DNA from: JBBQWZ01 sp043788745
Lineage (GTDB): Bacteria; Acidobacteriota; Terriglobia; Bryobacterales; Bryobacteraceae
Assembly: GCA_043788745.1 (NCBI GenBank)
Contig: JAYVTO010000058.1
Coordinates: 1-22,433 of the forward strand
Length of the DNA stretch: 22,433 nucleotides
Direction of reading: 5' to 3'
Under the pieces are notes generated by a model that saw only the letters and a list, made by a program, of their open reading frames with translations, was not told where the DNA came from and did no database searches. Positions 20,315 to 22,433 of this stretch are shown piece by piece; positions within the stretch are counted from its first letter, which is position 1; the number at the start of each line of letters is the position of its first letter. A program made the position numbers and the translations under genes.

Positions 20315-21421
20315 TTACAACAGATGATCGCGCTTCTGCTTTTCAAGCAGCTTAACGAGGTCGCCGACCTTCTGCGCGCATTCCCGCCGCGTGATCAACA
20401 GCGCATCGGGAGTGTCGACGACGACGAGATCATCGACGCCAACCAATGCGATCAACTTTCCTTCGGCGTCGACGTAGTTGCCCTTCGACTCGTGCGCGAC
20501 AAGCTCGCCGCGCGCCGCATTGCCGGCCTGATCGCGATCGAGGAGTTCATACACGGCGTTCCAGCTTCCGACATCATTCCAACCGATGTCGCCCGCCGTA
20601 ACCCCAACAACAGCGCCCTTCACTTTCGACGCCGGTTCGAGCACGGCGTAGTCAATCGAGATGTTCTCGCAATGCGGAAACGCTTCTGCGAGCCGCGCAC
20701 CGAATTCGCGGCCTCCGAACTTCGGAAGGCTGGCGAGCAAGGCCGCCGTCTTCGGAAGATGCTTGCGCAAGGAATCGAGCACGAGCGACGTCTTCCAAAA
20801 GAACATCCCGGCGTTCCAGTAGAAATTGCCGGCGGCGACATACTTCTTCGCGGTCTTGGCATCCGGCTTCTCGCGGAATCGCTTTACACGCGCCGTTTCT
20901 CCGGCCTTCACGCCCTTGGGAAATTCAACGTAGCCGTAGCCGGTTTCCGCCCAGCGGGGTTCGATTCCGAGAAGTCCGATGCCGCCTGTTTCTGCCGCGC
21001 GAAAGGCTTTCTCAACCAGGGCGAGATACTGCTTCGGCCGCCCGATGACGTGATCCGACGGGAACACGCCCATCACTGCGTCGGGATCGATGCCCTGCAA
21101 GATATGCGCGGCGAGGCCGATTGCTGGAGCCGTATTGCGGGCGGCGGGTTCCGCCAGAATCTGATTCTTCGGCACGCCGGCCAACTGCTTCACGATCTCG
21201 GCTCGCAGATGATCGTTGGTGAGCACCCAGATGCGCTCCGGAGGAATCATCGGCGCGAGCCGTTGAACGGTTTGTTGAATCAGCGACTGCTCACCGAAGA
21301 ACCGCAGCACTTGCTTCGCGTTCGCGCGGCGCGACCGCGGCCAGAAGCGCGTCCCCCGCCCTCCGGCAAGGATCAATGCATAACGATGCGCCGAGCGCGC
21401 GGCTTTGGACGAATTGGACAT
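20315..21421 (-). CDS. manC: Mannose-1-phosphate guanylyltransferase (GDP-mannose pyrophosphorylase)
   Basis: Cytoplasmic nucleotidyltransferase of 368 aa making GDP-mannose from mannose-1-phosphate and GTP, for exopolysaccharide, lipopolysaccharide or glycoprotein synthesis. GAGGG lies about 4 nt before ATG 21421. Signatures are LAGGRGTRFWPRSR with KQ (18-37), EPAARNTAPAIGLAA (91-105), FPSDH (120-124), FREKPDAKT (182-190), YWNAGMFFW (201-209), ISIDYAVLEP (254-263) and GWNDVGSW (280-287). The length fits the monofunctional form: the C-terminal cupin phosphomannose isomerase domain of bifunctional enzymes (about 470 aa) is missing. It lies 67 bp downstream of lepB and 80 bp upstream of the ROK kinase, all on the minus strand. 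The Cys and substrate loops appear intact. Confidence 0.95.
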   Translation of the reverse strand: MSNSSKAARSAHRYALILAGGRGTRFWPRSRRANAKQVLRFFGEQSLIQQTVQRLAPMIPPERIWVLTNDHLRAEIVKQLAGVPKNQILAEPAARNTAPAIGLAAHILQGIDPDAVMGVFPSDHVIGRPKQYLALVEKAFRAAETGGIGLLGIEPRWAETGYGYVEFPKGVKAGETARVKRFREKPDAKTAKKYVAAGNFYWNAGMFFWKTSLVLDSLRKHLPKTAALLASLPKFGGREFGARLAEAFPHCENISIDYAVLEPASKVKGAVVGVTAGDIGWNDVGSWNAVYELLDRDQAGNAARGELVAHESKGNYVDAEGKLIALVGVDDLVVVDTPDALLITRRECAQKVGDLVKLLEKQKRDHLL

Positions 21422-21488
21422 GGACCCTCAGACACGGGCTGATATCTCAAGACCGCGTTTTTTCGGAAGTACGTGCCGTTGCGAAACG

Positions 21489-22295
21489 CTAGCGATTCGC
21501 CTCGGCCTTGTCGGAAATCGGGAAGCCGTGGATCAGCATGAAAGTGCGTTTCCAGCGTGTCTTTGAAAAGAAGTTCTGCGCGAGATCCAAGATGTGATCG
21601 AGGCCGATCGACGGATTCGATAACTGCTCGGTCGGCGCGTCGTAGGACCAGTAAATGATCAACGGCTTTCCGATGATGTTGTCTCGCGGAACAAAGCCCC
21701 AATAACGGGAGTCGAGCGACGAATCGCGGTTGTCGCCCATGGCGAAGTAGAAACCATGCGGTACGACGACCTGGCCATCGACGACGTTGCGTTCGAGCAT
21801 CTTGATCGCCGGATCGTACACGTGCGAGTTGGGTTCGCTGGGAAAATTGTCGCGGTAGGAATCTATGTAATCGGTCTTGTGGTACTTGTAAGGCTCTTTG
21901 AGTTTCGTGCCGTTGATGTACACGTTTTTGTTGACGACTCGAATCTTGTCGCCGGGCAGTCCGATGACGCGCTTGACGAAGGTTTGCTTGATGTCTACGG
22001 GATAGCGAAACACAATGATGTCGCCGCGCTTCACGGGCGTGTACGGCAACAGGTATTTGCTGACCGGACCAGAGGGCGCAAAGGCCAGTTTATCAACCAA
22101 CAGGTGGTCGCCGATCAACAGCGTATCTTCCATCGAGCCGGTCGGAATCACGAACGCCTGAACAAGCGTTGTGGTGCCGAACAACAGCAGCAGGATCGTG
22201 ATGGTCCATTCGGCGATGGTGCCTCGCGGGGGATCAGCCGCCGGAACCACGGAGGTAGCCGGGTTCTCGGCTACGGGCAAGTTTTGCGTGGACAT
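21489..22295 (-). CDS. lepB: Signal peptidase I
   Basis: Inner-membrane serine protease of 268 aa that cleaves signal peptides from exported proteins. GGAAGAG stands directly before the ATG. One transmembrane segment covers about 29-50 (EWTITILLLLFGTTTLVQAF). The catalytic Ser54 is in IPTGSMEDTL and the general-base Lys108 in QTFVKRVIGLPGD. Box E reads FAMGDNRDSSLDSRYWGFVP. The N-terminus has a Pro/Ala-rich cytoplasmic extension of about 28 residues, and between Lys108 and box E there is an insertion with many Tyr, Lys and Asp. It is the first gene of the minus-strand lepB-manC-ROK kinase cluster. Many proteins in this window carry signal peptides it could process, though which ones it acts on cannot be read. 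Confidence 0.97.
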   Translation of the reverse strand: MSTQNLPVAENPATSVVPAADPPRGTIAEWTITILLLLFGTTTLVQAFVIPTGSMEDTLLIGDHLLVDKLAFAPSGPVSKYLLPYTPVKRGDIIVFRYPVDIKQTFVKRVIGLPGDKIRVVNKNVYINGTKLKEPYKYHKTDYIDSYRDNFPSEPNSHVYDPAIKMLERNVVDGQVVVPHGFYFAMGDNRDSSLDSRYWGFVPRDNIIGKPLIIYWSYDAPTEQLSNPSIGLDHILDLAQNFFSKTRWKRTFMLIHGFPISDKAEANR

Positions 22296-22303
22296 TCTCT
22301 TCC

Positions 22304-22309
22304 ATTGTA
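22304..22309 (-). promoter_or_regulatory. Possible -10 element upstream of lepB
   Basis: TACAAT on the minus strand ends 8 nt before the lepB ATG at 22295. If used, the transcript would start inside the GGAAGAG sequence and be nearly leaderless. No -35 hexamer at normal spacing was found. Confidence 0.35.
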
Positions 22310-22345
22310 TCGGAAGAGGGGCCGCGTCCGGCTGCGGTAGTCTTG

Positions 22346-22407
22346 TCTAATGCAGGATGAGCCTGAAGGAGGGCCTGTTTCTAACGCAGGATGAGCCTGA
22401 AGGGGCG
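22346..22407. repeat. 34-bp-period direct repeat at the window edge
   Basis: TCTAATGCAGGATGAGCCTG at 22346-22365 recurs as TCTAACGCAGGATGAGCCTG at 22380-22399, with the following AAGG shared as well. The offset is 34 bp and one base differs within the first 24. No gene was recognised here; the frame from ATG 22350 encodes only 14 residues. The last 26 bases also hold CATGCT and AGCATG as an inverted pair (22408-22413 and 22428-22433). Confidence 0.75.
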
Positions 22408-22433
22408 CATGCTAGGGATTGATCATCAGCATG

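Noticed and set aside
20027..21442. 471-codon plus-strand open frame opposite manC and the ROK kinase
   Set aside because: Both minus-strand genes have complete family motifs; the plus frame is Arg-rich and featureless.

Overview
The window looks like chromosome of an Acidobacteriota member, most likely a Solibacter/Bryobacter-type lineage. This is inferred from gene content, not from a marker gene: a 1249-residue Oar-type TonB-dependent receptor with an N-terminal carboxypeptidase-regulatory-like domain, a PEP-CTERM protein, a DUF1111 dihaem oxidoreductase, Tat-exported and c-haem proteins, and remnants of a UPF0175/DUF3368 toxin-antitoxin pair. Coding DNA is GC-rich. GTG starts occur, and several genes lack a clear Shine-Dalgarno sequence. 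No tRNA, rRNA, intact transposase or CRISPR array was seen.

Left part (1-7270). A periplasmic parvulin-type isomerase on the minus strand is followed by a 560-bp repeat-rich gap. The gap holds two related 29-nt hairpin repeats and five tandem copies of a 16-mer. A PEP-CTERM protein and a large secreted protein of unknown function then form a tight plus-strand pair closed by a strong terminator. Next is a dihaem (DUF1111) oxidoreductase with its own terminator. A 70-bp direct repeat then runs into the truncated 5' end of a cyclopropane-synthase-like methyltransferase pseudogene, which carries three in-frame stop codons and no visible frameshift.

Middle (7271-16028). A monohaem c-type cytochrome lies 16 bp upstream of a Tat-signal thiamine-pyrophosphate enzyme; this is the most unusual pair in the window. 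A conserved-looking hypothetical protein is directly abutted by rsmG. Then come toxin-antitoxin debris, a membrane-anchored SAM methyltransferase (minus strand), and the divergent TonB-dependent receptor.

Right part (16126-22433). A TATAAT promoter element precedes an M24 aminopeptidase-accB-accC operon, which supplies the biotin carrier and biotin carboxylase of acetyl-CoA carboxylase. On the opposite strand a probable lepB-manC-ROK sugar kinase cluster links protein export with GDP-mannose supply and sugar phosphorylation. The last 90 bases hold a 34-bp-period repeat.

Many products act outside the cytoplasm: isomerase, PEP-CTERM protein, secreted protein, two c-haem proteins, Tat TPP enzyme, outer-membrane receptor and signal peptidase. 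All functions are read from sequence motifs by eye; no database search was run.
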